Shown here: positions 24,276 to 46,896 of the stretch, one piece after another
Layout of the letters: every line of letters starts with the position of its first letter
Numbering within the stretch: the stretch's first letter is position 1
Made by a program: the position numbers and the translations under genes
Notes under the pieces: model-generated
The model's database searches: none
The model's input: only the letters and a program-made list of their open reading frames with translations
Told to the model about the DNA's origin: nothing
Assembly (NCBI RefSeq): GCF_910592395.1
Contig: NC_088308.1
Span: 22,647,501-22,707,500 of the forward strand
Length of the DNA: 60,000 nucleotides
Direction of reading: 5' to 3'
DNA from: Lineus longissimus
Taxonomy: Eukaryota > Nemertea > Pilidiophora > Heteronemertea > Lineidae

Positions 24276-24685
24276 AACTAATGGTAGAATTGAGATGGCA
24301 TGACTAGGGCAAGGCTATATCTAAACTCTGTCATGTCTGTATAGTGGTGCCATCAATCAGAACAAATATTGATATGACTGAATAGAAGTGCTGGTGGCTG
24401 ACGGCAGATGGTTCAGTTCAGACTAGTAATAGCCAGTTGCAGGTTGTAGTATTGTGTTGGCTACTCTCAATGCTCTTACAATTTACATGAATATGTTTTG
24501 TATGACATACTTGGATTCCAATCGATGAATTGTTTTTACCAGGCAAATTGGAAACTCCTCATCTCTGAAGTTCTGTCCAGATTTCAACCACATTTACCGA
24601 AAACACCCGAAAAAAGAGATCCGTAAAACAGTGAGCCAGGAGACAAGTTTTTTTTATTCCATAGCGATTGCTGAAGAGGTTTGAC

Positions 24686-36224
<11,539 letters not shown>

Positions 36225-36622
36225 GAGAAACGTACTCATCCCCCTCCACCCTGCCTGGGGCATCACATAGATCAGACACCACTCCTCTCCACTTTCTCTG
36301 TCATGGGCCACTCTCCACGTCATTCAGCTCTTGACCTGACCTCTGCCTCAGTGGATCTTCTCCAGGTTGCGTGTGGTCTACCACTGCTCCTTTTTCCCTG
36401 AGGGTGCCATGTCAAGGGACGACGTGTGATGCTCTTTGGCTTGGGTGGAGTTTGGAAAATAAGGGAAAAACAATGATAACGGGGGTATATTTATTCGAAT
36501 TTGTAAAAAAACTGGAGCTAGTAGTATTCAGATGGTAGATCTAGATAAGAAAGAATCATATGACATAGTTTTGTAGTTGCCTGAATTCTTGTAAATTTCA
36601 TGAAGAATGATGTAATTATTTT

Positions 36623-36628
36623 AATAAA
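36623..36628 (+). terminator. PCYT2: PCYT2 polyadenylation signal candidate
   Basis: AATAAA in AT-rich sequence about 400 nt after the PCYT2 stop codon (TAG 36222-36224), the first good signal downstream. Confidence 0.5.
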
Positions 36629-38566
36629 CATGTACATGTACGACATGGGTGGATTATAAATTTTTAATCAACGCTACATTTTAGAACCTGTAAATTAAAA
36701 ACTTACTGTGTATGTTTATGGACAATGTGACTAATATTTGAATGTATCTGGAGAATTAGCCATGAAAATGTAGAGAATGAATTTGCTTGTTGGCAAATGT
36801 GTTGATTATGTAGATGATAGAAACACTAGAGGGGTATGAGTGAGGTTACCAGGACGTGTTGTCCTTGATGTTAAGTCTTAACAGCAACATAGTGCACAGA
36901 CAATGCAAATATAGATCGAAAATGACTCTCTGAAGTGTCTTTGTATAGATAAAGAATTGATTGTGTAGATGTACATGTCCTGTGTCAACAGGTTTATGCT
37001 GGCTGATAGGTCTTAAATCAGCACCATGTTGGGAACAAATTGGGAACAGAGTTTTCCAGAAATAACTACGCCGCATCTGAGCCAGCCGACGTCTTTCATT
37101 AGAAATTAGAAATTTGTACTTAAATTTGAAAGTTTCAGATTGTGTAAATACGTTCTATGCTGTTATGACGACAGATATCCATGTCATTACGATGCCACGA
37201 TTCAGCACATTTGCATAATAATGGCACTACCGCGATGTATATACATGTAACTGCTTTTCTATCTTCCTGGACCACCATTAAATACAAATGGCATTCCCCT
37301 TTCATAGAGAGGTTCAACTGAGCCTATTGTTACATTATAAACTAGCCTTGGTATCCTCATCTAATCTAAGCCACCAGGAAAAACGAACAGTGTACCCCTT
37401 TAAGGACACATTTTATCACGATGAAGGCTTCCTTTGGGAGTACGCATGGTAACAACATTTTGTGTTTAAGACTTGTTAGTTTGCATACATTTAAATCTAA
37501 GTCATTTTCTCAGAGTGGTATAAATTGATAATCTTGTTTTGTTAGGAAACTCTTCATTAAGATCGCCATTCTAGCATTACAAGCATGTTAAACTGCTGGT
37601 TTATATCTTTTAAGTTTTCCTTTTATTCTATTTTAAAATTTTAGCTTGGGGATGATGGATATCCTAGAAGTTATAACTTTGCGAGAAATTTTTGTTGTAA
37701 ATACAAAACTGTTTACCCAATTGACGTAGAATTTGTTAAGCCTTGCCCTGCAGCAGCCATTTTTCGGCCACCGCTGACACCAATGTTGAACAGTGGAGCT
37801 AACAGTTCGTTGGGCGTGTTTAGAGAGGGTGCTACCACGTGCTGGTATGTTTGTATTTTAGATAGCACGTCACCCGCAGAGAAAGGGTTAAGAAAGTCGC
37901 ACCAATTGCATGTAGGCTTTGTAGGAAAGGCACCAATTATGATGATATATGGGAAACAAGAGCACCAATATGGCACATGTAAGGACTAAGGAAAGTGTAA
38001 ATCTTTCAGAGTGATATTTATGAAAGTAGAAGAAGTAGATCATCTTTCAGTGCTCTCAAATCAAAAGCACAGTAAAATTTGTAGCCATAAACTTAAACAA
38101 TATTGATCTCTGTTGATTAGTTCGATGAAGATTTTGTCTGTACATTAAGCACTGTCATTTAATTTTATTGCTATACACAACCATAGATTAGGAGATGCTG
38201 GATATACATGATATTCATGTACATGTATATACACCCTGCTTATGTCATTTATTAGAGGTGGCTGTTTATTTGTTCGGTTTCAGTGAAATGGGATAAGTAA
38301 AAAGCATATTGCCACATGTACATTTGTTGTTGTTTCTTGATCTTGGACTGCTCTTGAATACTCTTATATTGCAAAATTTTAACCAGCTTCGCCTTTTACG
38401 AATGACCACCTTAGCTTTTAGAAAGGGTTTGGAAGAGCCAAATATACAGTAAACAGTGGCTTGTGGAGATGATTTGGTTTGAAATGATATTCTGATCAGT
38501 CATAATAATAATATAAGTTTCTGGTGGCATTTCAACCCAAACCTGTGTTATTTTCTTTCATCATCA
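36629..38566. other. Intergenic sequence downstream of PCYT2
   Basis: No frame resembles a protein I know. It contains a dispersed repeat (37200-37300, shared with 29020-29125) followed directly by 37311-37375, the empty-site homologue of the PCYT2 intron 13 insertion. TACATGTA words are frequent. Confidence 0.5.
37200..37375. repeat. Dispersed repeat plus empty insertion site
   Basis: The first part (to about 37300) matches 29020-29125. The second (37311-37375, ACTGAGCCTATTGTTAC then AACTAGCCTTGGTATCC and TCATCTAATCTAAGC) is the reverse complement of the sequence flanking the 326-bp element at 34899-35224, with the element absent. Confidence 0.65.
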
Positions 38567-39850
38567 TATCAGATTGTGACTTTGTCCTGATTCGTATGAA
38601 CAGGCAGTTATACCATCTCTTGCATTATCAGATTGTGACTTTGTCCTGATTCGTATGAACAGGCAGTTACCATCTCTTGCATTATCAGATTGTGACTTTG
38701 TCCTGATTCATATGAACAGGCAGTTACCATCTCTTGCATTATCAGATTGTGACTTTGTCCTGATTCATATGAACAGGCAGTTACCATCTCTTGCATTATC
38801 AGATTGTGACTTTGTCCTGATTCATATGAACAGGCAGTTACCATCTCTTGCATTATCAGATTGTGACTTTGTCCTGATTCATATGAACAGGCAGTTACCA
38901 TCTCTTGCATTATCAGATTGTGACTTTGTCCTGATTCATATGAACAGGCAGTTACCATCTCTTGCATTATCAGATTGTGACTTGTCCTGATTCATATGAA
39001 CAGGCAGTTACCATCTCTTGTACATGTATTATCAGATTGTGACTTTGTCCTGATTCATATGAACAGGCAGTTACCATCTCTTGCATTATCAGATTGTGAC
39101 TTGTCCTGATTCATATGAACAGGCAGTTAACATCTCTTGCATTATCAGATTGTGACTTTGTCCTGATTCATATGAACAGGCAGTTACCATCTCTTGCATT
39201 ATCAGATTGTGACTTTGTCCTGATTCATATGAACAGGCAGTTACCATCTCTTGCATTATCAGATTGTGACTTTGTCCTGATTCATATGAACAGGCAGTTA
39301 CCATCTCTTGCATTATCAGATTGTGACTTTGTCCTGATTCATATGAACAGGCAGTTACCATCTCTTGCATTATCAGATTGTGACTTTGTCCTGATTCATA
39401 TGAACAGGCAGTTACCATCTCTTGCATTATCAGATTGTGACTTGTCCTGATTCATATGAACAGGCAGTTACCATCTCTTGTACATGTATTATCAGATTGT
39501 GACTTTGTCCTGATTCATATGAACAGGCAGTTACCATCTCTTGCATTATCAGATTGTGACTTGTCCTGATTCATATGAACAGGCAGTTAACATCTCTTGC
39601 ATTATCAGATTGTGACTTTGTCCTGATTCATATAAACAGGCAGTTACCATCTCTTGTATTATCAGATTCTGACTTGTCCTGATTCATATGGACAGGCAGT
39701 TGCCACTCCTTGTACGATCAGGTTGTGACTTTGTCCTGATTCATATGGACAGGCAGTTGGCATTCCTTGCACTATCAGGTCGTGACTTTGTCCTGATTCG
39801 TCTAAACAGGCAATCTTAGCCATTCCTTACGGCTCAAGTTGTGACTTTGT
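38567..39850. repeat. 57-bp satellite array, about 22 copies, with a 460-bp higher-order duplication
   Basis: The unit starts ATCAGATTGTGACTTTGTCC and ends CCATCTCTTGCATT. Because 57 is divisible by three and the unit lacks stops, long frames open on both strands (19-residue repeats); I treat these as non-coding. Most inner copies are identical. The right-hand copies after about 39650 diverge progressively. Variants recur 460 bp apart: a TACATG insertion at 39021 and 39481, GTTAACATC at 39126 and 39586, and a one-T deletion twice per block. This shows that an 8-unit block was duplicated. Confidence 0.97.
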
Positions 39851-42031
39851 CCTGATCCGTCCCAACAGATGATTTTAACAATCCCCTGCACTCAGGTTGG
39901 GGCATCTCGTCTGACAAAGCGCATGCCGGAAACAAACGACCCCATGATACAGTAGAATGGAGTTTAAACGACCGGTTTCTAATAGTCGTTTACACTCGAT
40001 TCTACTGTACATAAACATTAAAGCACGGAAACTGAATTGCATCAGGACCCTACGACAACAGTGTAATAGCAGTCATTGTCCATTGGAGAAGATCTCCGCC
40101 CTATATTGTCCGATGACGGAGAACGGTTCATGGCAATAATTGAAAATGCTTAATGACTGAGGCACTCGGTATAGCATTATCTTTAGGGTTGACCATAGGC
40201 ACCACCATTTTGGTCAGAACTACAAATCCTAGAACTATCGAGAACACATTCTAAGTGGCGTAAAGGTCCATTTGAAACGCGGGAGGCTGTTCTCTGGAAA
40301 TCAAAGAACAGAGTTCTAGTTCCACTCTGGTATAGGCAGATTTACATGTGCTGGAAAAATTGTCTTTACAATCTCGAGTTATAATCCGCTCCCTTCATGA
40401 CCAGATGACCAGCTTACTTGCCACATTGAGGTATCAAAGCAATCATCGCTAAAGGTTAAATTACTCATCGCACCGCTCATCTTAGCGGGATGATGTTATA
40501 GCACGGTAATGATACAATAGCATCTGACATCACCAGCCGGCGTCGCCTGTCGCGTTCACTTCGCGTACAGTTCGATATTCGATTGAACTAGCGCCTTCAC
40601 TCCAGTCGTCCTGGTAACCACTTTCCAATAATTCTAATGCAGTTGGTATAGTCGGGCCCAGGCACTGCTTTGCTTTTGCACAACCCTTATAAGGGATGTT
40701 TAAGTGAGAGGATAGCCACCGACCCCTCGACCGAAACAAGCAGGAAGACAGATTTTGATAAATTACGAACTGATTCTACAACAGGCACAGGTAGGTCCTT
40801 CATTTTCTTCCGTTCGAAGTCAGCGCAGACGATAAGCGATCACAGACGGCAATCTTCCCGGTTCCATTGATCTGCCTCCATCTTGAAGTCGATCGATTGG
40901 CCCACCATATTGTGGCATATTTTCATCGCCAAACATTCGTTTTGTTGCTCCAAAGGTTTACAATATTTATTCACAGCATGCCTTTTTCACTTGAAGGCGA
41001 CTCTAAACGTGAAAAATGCGGGCCGCCTTTTTGCAGATGCGGCTTTTCTCTGATCATGAAATTTTGTTTGTAAACATCCTGTCGCCTGGTCTGATCGCGA
41101 TACATCACACTTGGCACGCTGACACGCACGCGCCGCCAAGGATATCTTTACGGTAGTATAGCGGATTTATAAATAAGCCGTGATAAAAGAGACACAATTG
41201 AGACTTATGGATCAATGCATTTCGTGATAGATACGGCCATGACTGGAAAAATCGATTGAGGTTCGATGCGCACGCAATCGTTTCTCGCCTTTTAATCCAT
41301 CTAATTCAATGATAAGCCATATTATTGCCAGGGGAAAGATTATGATCTACATTGTAGGTGTTGAAATGTCACTTTATTTTCTCAATCCATCGCATCGAAG
41401 AATTGGCAGCAAATTGATATCTGAACACATAATCTGGGATAAAGCTTCTAAGGATAAAGATACAGGAAGAAAATGGGTAACATGATGAAGAGAACTCAAC
41501 ATCCCAGTTTCTACCAGTTCGTGCTCACCTGATTCATTTACTAGTTTCATTATTTCTTTATGGTATATCTAATACGCAAATACAGCAGCCTCATGTTTGT
41601 AGGAAGAACGTATTCCTTTTCAGCGCTGGACAATCGAGTCCTGTGGGAGAAAGATTTGTTGCTTAGATACGTCATGGGGTATTATTTGCCTCAGCGTATT
41701 TGAATCGCCGTCTTCTTCATGTGCACCTTGTCGGCGCTTTCACTGAAAGAATAAAAAAAGCACTGGGCATGTTGTAAGATTCTGCTGTCTAAAGGTGAGA
41801 ATGGACATACTCATATGCGTGTTTCAAGATACCCCGCCTCTCGATAATTTGTATATATGTATGACGTATGTATATGTAGGAGTAAAAACCCCGCAGTCTT
41901 TGGACAGGGAATGGGTATCTCAGCACTTCGAGACTTACCAGGAAGGTTTGCATGTGTTAAAACGTAGGCCTACCTGAACTTGGTGACCCCATCCCCTTGT
42001 AATCTATAAAATGACAAGATAAAATAAACAT
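39851..42031. other. Intergenic sequence without recognisable genes
   Basis: Apart from the mini-foldback at 39948-40009, I see no repeat structure or protein similarity. The short frames near 40530-41073 have no recognisable domain. Confidence 0.45.
39948..40009. mobile_element. 62-bp mini-foldback with TACAGTAGAAT ends (family A related)
   Basis: TACAGTAGAATGGAGTTTAAACGAC (first 13 bases distinctive) is mirrored by GTCGTTTACACTCGATTCTACTGTA. The ends resemble the family A termini, but the body is only a short palindrome. It lies just beyond the 57-bp satellite. Confidence 0.6.
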
Positions 42032-42184
42032 CCTGGGCCCGCGGTTGTTCAACAGCACAAAAGTCACGTTATCCCTATAACGGTTACGTTATCCTTATCT
42101 TTTTCATTTAAACCCATTAAAATGTTCACTTTAAGACTTAGCGCTTCCGTTAAAGCTAACGTCGTGTTGAACAACTCAGTCCCG
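42032..42184. mobile_element. Family B MITE-like element (copy 1)
   Basis: Left end CTGGGCCCGCGGTTGTTCAA and right end GTTGAACAACTCAGTCCCG are approximate inverted repeats. Internally, AAAAGTCACGTTATCCCTA and CGGTTACGTTA match the opposite-strand copy at 51092-51256. Confidence 0.65.
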
Positions 42185-42774
42185 AAGTCAAAGCGTCCAT
42201 AGCCAGAAATCGAATTTGAAGCATAACGGATGTAAATGTTCAGGGAAGCCAAAGAAATGAGTACTCGACCTTTAAGCAGCCGCTTCTCTAAATTTTCTGC
42301 GAGTATCTTACTGCGCAGATACCGCTTCCACCGGATGGTGTTCCAGGCACTTCCTCTCAAGGTAAAGCGCATTTGCAGAAATTTAAAAATTGCCCGTGAA
42401 TGTTCTCTTCGACATCATAGCGACTCTGGAAACTGATTTTTGCTCAGTATCTTGAATATCAGCCTCATAGGCACCGATATGTCACCAATTTCTATCAAAC
42501 AGAATAATTTCCCACCTAAAAGAAAATCATCAAAGCAACACAAAACCGGGATCGAATAAACTGCGCCCTTATAGGGGTAACATTATCGACGACCCTTGGG
42601 AAGATCTCAGTGGTGGTATTTCTCAATGTTTGCACCTGTCAAGCAAGGACCCCCATTTTACGAGTTGTCGCCAATTCGGGAACTGCCGCCTATTCGGGCG
42701 ACAACCCCCTCGAAACTACCCAATTCGTCAATGGTAGATTGTAATGTAAGTATAGAAGAAACCAGTGATCCCGG

Positions 42775-42860
42775 AGTCGCCCTCTATGACGTGCGGGACC
42801 GACCGGAATTCGAACCCGGAACCTCAGAGGTGACAGGCGCTGATGTTACGACCAATGCGC
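42775..42860 (-). mobile_element. tRNA-like SINE head fragment
   Basis: Read on the minus strand, GCGCATTGGTCGTAACATCA (A-box-like) is followed by CCGGGTTCGAATTCCGGTC, a good match to the Pol III B box with flanking pairing bases. The spacing is tRNA-like. I do not call a functional tRNA because I cannot form a full cloverleaf with an anticodon loop. Confidence 0.45.
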
Positions 42861-44683
42861 ACTGTTCAATAATGACTGAAGCTCCGGTTGTTCGGGGATA
42901 TATGCTTATTATTTTCACTCCTATTTTCAACCGCCGTAGGCTAGCCGCAGCAACTCGTCCTTGATGGCATCATGTTCTCTTCGACCTGCCAAACACTTCC
43001 CGTCAACTCCAGGCATCACTCCAGGCACATCGTCTGCCGTCCTCAGATGCCGTCTGCTTCCCAAATGGAATTAATCAGTAGGGGTTTCTGAAGGCACACG
43101 TCCAATTAAAGTCCTCATGAATTACGCATATCAGAGAGGGCAATAACATTAAATAAGAATATTGCCCTGGTTACTTCGAATCAATAACAATTTTCTTTTA
43201 AATTGAAATAAACGAGGTCTCATTAGAGATTGGACTTTCGTGTTCCGTCAACCTGGGAAAACATTGTTGCAGATTTTGGGAAGCTGCGACCTACATAACG
43301 CTTATTGCATATTTTTTTGACATTCTCCTTTCTCAGTTTGCCATCAAAATCGACAAATTGACGTAACTAAATGCCCTTGCTATTTCGCTAAACGCTGTCG
43401 CTTTATGATCGGCGTTTGACTCCCCTAGTTGCTTTCACTATTAAAGGGACGACCGAATTGATACCTTTGTCGCCCCTTGTTCCGGAAGTTCCCTGGTTGG
43501 GGTGCCGCAGTACAAGATGAAAGATAAATTAGTGGTACATGTACGTTAGCACAGTGGTGCTTGGCGAGGTAACAAGACCGTTGGGCTTCATTTTTTTAAA
43601 GCCACGCTTGTACGTTCATGTACAGCTTCTCCGAGCGGTGGTTCATTTTCTGGAATGGCGTGTTGGCCAAGAAAAGGGTTTCCACCCGAGGTTCGCACCA
43701 GTAGGCCTACCATTATCTTTTTCCAGCAAGAAATCGTTTAAACTATTAGGGTACTTACATTGTATCAAAAAGTCAATGTAGATATCGAAACGCTTAAAAT
43801 ATTTCTGAATTCGATACTGAAATTACCGAATCGCCCAGTCAATAAAATGTTGCAGGTTATTTTCAAAGATGGAAATTTTAAACGTCATCTTTTATCTAAC
43901 GACTATGAGTATAATGAGTATAAAATGATCGCTTTCTCGCCAGCGGCGAATTTAAATGTCAAAAGTAAGAAATATTGTCAGAATAATGAGAAAGTGATAA
44001 ATGCAATATTATGATACTGACCCTGGACTTTTGCGTGAGTCACGTGTTTAGCGTATCTCAGGTAATTCTTCGTGCAATCGTTTTCCTATGAAAGAGTATT
44101 GCCCTGAGGAGAGATGGACAACAACGGATAGAAATCCAGGGTTTTCAACAACCCCGCATTCTGTTCATCGGTCCCTTGATACATGTTATTAAACCCCAAA
44201 GGAAAATTATTTCTCTTCCGCCGAGGTATGATGTGTAAAAGGTTTAACAACAACCCGAGCAACACCCCTGTATTTCTGATTTGAAGTCTTTTGAATTGAA
44301 AACTGAAGATGCACATTTTATAGGATAACATATTTTTCTCCCACTCGGGAAGATTATACCGACGTGAGAAACTCATGAAGAAAAGAAGTGCTTGTTTGTT
44401 GGTTATGAAAGTTTTTTTCTGTTTACACCAACTCAGTAGGTTTTTCTTAGTGATATGAAAATGCAATCAAAAACACAATGACGGATCGTTCGCCGCACCT
44501 TTTTATAGATATATTTTCCATAGCGTTAAATATCAAAAATGATATTGAATGAATCGTAACGATAATGAGAGTTACATAATTCTAGTTATTGGTAAATAGT
44601 TCCCGTAACAGCCCATCATACTGAACCAGGTACCAAGTACAAAATGCAATTTATCACCTCGGGCCCATACTTGGAAACATTGC

Positions 44684-44697
44684 GTCACCATGGCAAC
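44684..44697. promoter_or_regulatory. X-box-like (RFX) site
   Basis: GTCACCATGGCAAC fits the RFX consensus GTNRCC-N2-RGYAAC exactly and is nearly palindromic. It lies about 2.1 kb upstream of the proposed SYT17 first coding exon, in a CG-containing stretch that could be a promoter. Activity is inferred. Confidence 0.4.
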
Positions 44698-45040
44698 AAC
44701 TCAGCGCGTCGTATCCGTTGTTTTGCGGTAGCTGACCTTGGCCGTTCTCAGTTTGAAGGCAGACGATGAACGTTATTCTTGGACTTTGTCGGCATTCTCT
44801 CCTTCAACGTGATGGAAGTTTAATCCCAATTGTAATGATTACATCTTCAGCCATCATTTGTAGAACTTCATCATGTCAATAATTCAACCTTTTCCAAGAA
44901 TTTTAATCATGTTGTCGAGTTTAGTTGAAGACACGCAGAAGCCGTAGTACAGTATCAGCAATATCGTGTCGAAATGGTGAATGATTCTGTATACACGAAG
45001 GGTAACGTTTCTTCTGTCAGTGTCAGAACTCGTAAAATAT

Positions 45041-45190
45041 CACGATGACTGATTTAGAATACGAAATGTCAGAAAAGAGGCTGATTGCTAATGTCATAGT
45101 ACGAACTTTCGAAAGGAGAATGATTGCTGATGTCAATTTATACGAACTTCAGTAAAAAGGATAATTACTGATGTCTGAGTACGAATATTT
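45041..45190. repeat. Degenerate tandem repeat of about 40 bp, 3-4 copies
   Basis: Units share GATTGCTGATGTCA, then TACGAACTTTCG and AAAAGGA. The copies differ by several bases and small indels, so the array is old. Confidence 0.6.
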
Positions 45191-46806
45191 TCCCAGTCCC
45201 AGCCAGGTCAATGTCCGATCAGTCGTGAACGACAACCGGGAAAGCCATGCAGCCAATCTAACAAGACAACCGTTCGGAAATTGCAGCTGGAATGGTGCCT
45301 CGGGCAACCAAGTTATCAACGTCGGAATAGCCTAACACCCGGTGCAACTGGAATGTCACAATTACTTTCGATTTTTTAATCCCTGGTAATAAAATACTTC
45401 CAGCTGCCAGGAAATAATGTCTTCGTCCGTTGCCGGGGCATTCTTAAGTGTCATTGCCACGCCGTCCTTTTTTTGGACCTGAATGATAGGTCTAGACGTA
45501 AGCCTTATCATCGAACAAGAACAATAGTTGCCTTGTTATATATGCATAGAAATAAATTCGTTTCTATCGCAAAATATCCCTCTTTACCCCTTGACTATAT
45601 TTTTTGTCGGCTGCTGGTTAATCAGTAGGGGAGTAATTGGCGCCAAATATGGTAAACATTCACCTCCTCGGTTGAACCACTTTTGAGACAGAGTCAGTAA
45701 TACAATAACTTCATAAACAGAAATCTTAGCGTGCCCTGATTTCAGTATTGTGAATCCCCGCAAATGGCATCCTTCTGGCAAGTCAAACAAAGGAACCATT
45801 TCCTCGTCGCGATGCTGCGACTCGAATGTCATATCCGTGATCATACATGTAGTTCGTGCGTCACCGGCGGCAGAACTAAAAGGCATCTTCAAGAGTTGCT
45901 CAGTATTTCAATATGCTCGGCATCGAACAGGAAATGTGAATAGTCTGTTCTTCAATAATGCAGCAGACTTTCGTTATAGGTCATGGTAATTGCGACGCCA
46001 GACACATTTCAACAACTTTGGCAATCGCAGAACCAAAGCAAGTTCTGATAGTAACCTGGATTCCTCAAAGCCAAAACCTGGTAGAGGAAGCGCTCATATT
46101 TGTTCCTAATGTCACTCCAACTTCGTTATTTTCGAAAGCAAGCAGAGGATAACCATTATCCGCATTGTAGAAATGCGCTCTGAAACCTGTAGCTGCAGGC
46201 ACTCTTCCCTCGATAAACTTATCGGCGATATTTGTACAGAGAGGTATTGCGGTCCACACCCATTAATGCGCACACAGAGTAAAGCCTAAACCTACTTCTT
46301 GGAAACAAATTGCTGTGTTGGAGGCTGACGCGGGGCCACTGGTTCTATACGTGTAGCTGCAGTTTCCTTCCGGGTACACGTTTTAAAAAATGTCTATCTC
46401 TTCCCTGGTGATCATCTCGGTCAAAGCTTTGATCCTCCCATAATGGAATGGAACATGGGTTGACCTTTAGACACTCTCACCAGGAGGACAAGGTGGCTAC
46501 GGGAAAAGAATTCTCACAAAAGATCATCCAGACCTACCTGGGGTACGGCGAATTTCGTCTTTTTACAGGATTTTAGATTCGATTGAATAAATATGGAGAC
46601 GAAATACCGATAGTGTGCTATAGCACGACAAAAAACAGGCTTAAGAATATCTGGATGTTCGGGTATTAGATACCCTGGGCCAAAAAGAAGAAGAATATAT
46701 CATCATTATTTCAGCTCCTGACGAAGTAATCGAATTTAACTTAAATGCCCTTCCACGAATGCTGTCCTCACAGGTGTCAGTAAATGCAGTTTCCTCTCTA
46801 TTTTAG

Positions 46807-46896
46807 ATGTTTGTATTACGCTGACCATCGACCGTGCATCGAAAGTAACATCCCCACGGCTTCATCATGAACAACATTAGCAAGATAACGGAAAAG
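46807..46896 (+). CDS. SYT17: Proposed SYT17 exon with start codon
   Basis: TTTCCTCTCTATTTTAG (ending 46806) is a strong acceptor and AAG|GTAAGG at 46896/46897 a strong donor, framing a 90-nt exon. It holds 60 nt of leader with an in-frame TAA, then ATG at 46867 and nine more codons (MNNISKITEK). It ends in phase 0, matching the open frame at 52489 (VHHMLGKAYETL). No homology proves it; the support is splice signals plus phase. The alternative is initiation at the ATG at 52498. Confidence 0.5.

Larger units (their letters stand above)
22220..24685. promoter_or_regulatory. Head-to-head intergenic region between UBE4A and PCYT2
   Basis: About 2.5 kb between the two divergent start codons. It must hold both promoters and the UBE4A 5' UTR exon, none of which I can place exactly. 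Visible structure: AT-rich sequence, a GC-rich patch at 23628-23735 containing CCCCGCCCC (a GC-box-like word), GTGTCAGTGTCAGTGTCA near 23838, and a 15-bp tandem repeat at 24201-24275. No TATA box stands out. Confidence 0.5.
42185..46806. other. Intergenic sequence upstream of SYT17
   Basis: No gene recognised. It includes the tRNA-like fragment (42775-42860), an X-box-like site (44684-44697), and a degenerate 40-bp tandem repeat (45041-45190). Two consecutive plus-strand frames at 43539-44014 have no recognisable domain. Confidence 0.45.

Noticed and set aside
38608-39450. Repeat-protein genes on both strands
   Set aside because: By-product of the 57-bp unit; the units are identical at DNA level rather than showing protein-level constraint.
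38567-39850. CRISPR-like array
   Set aside because: The units abut with no unique spacers, and the sequence is eukaryotic. It is a satellite.
42775-42860. Functional tRNA gene
   Set aside because: It has an A-box-like and a B-box match, but I could not form a credible acceptor stem and anticodon loop; a SINE relic fits better.
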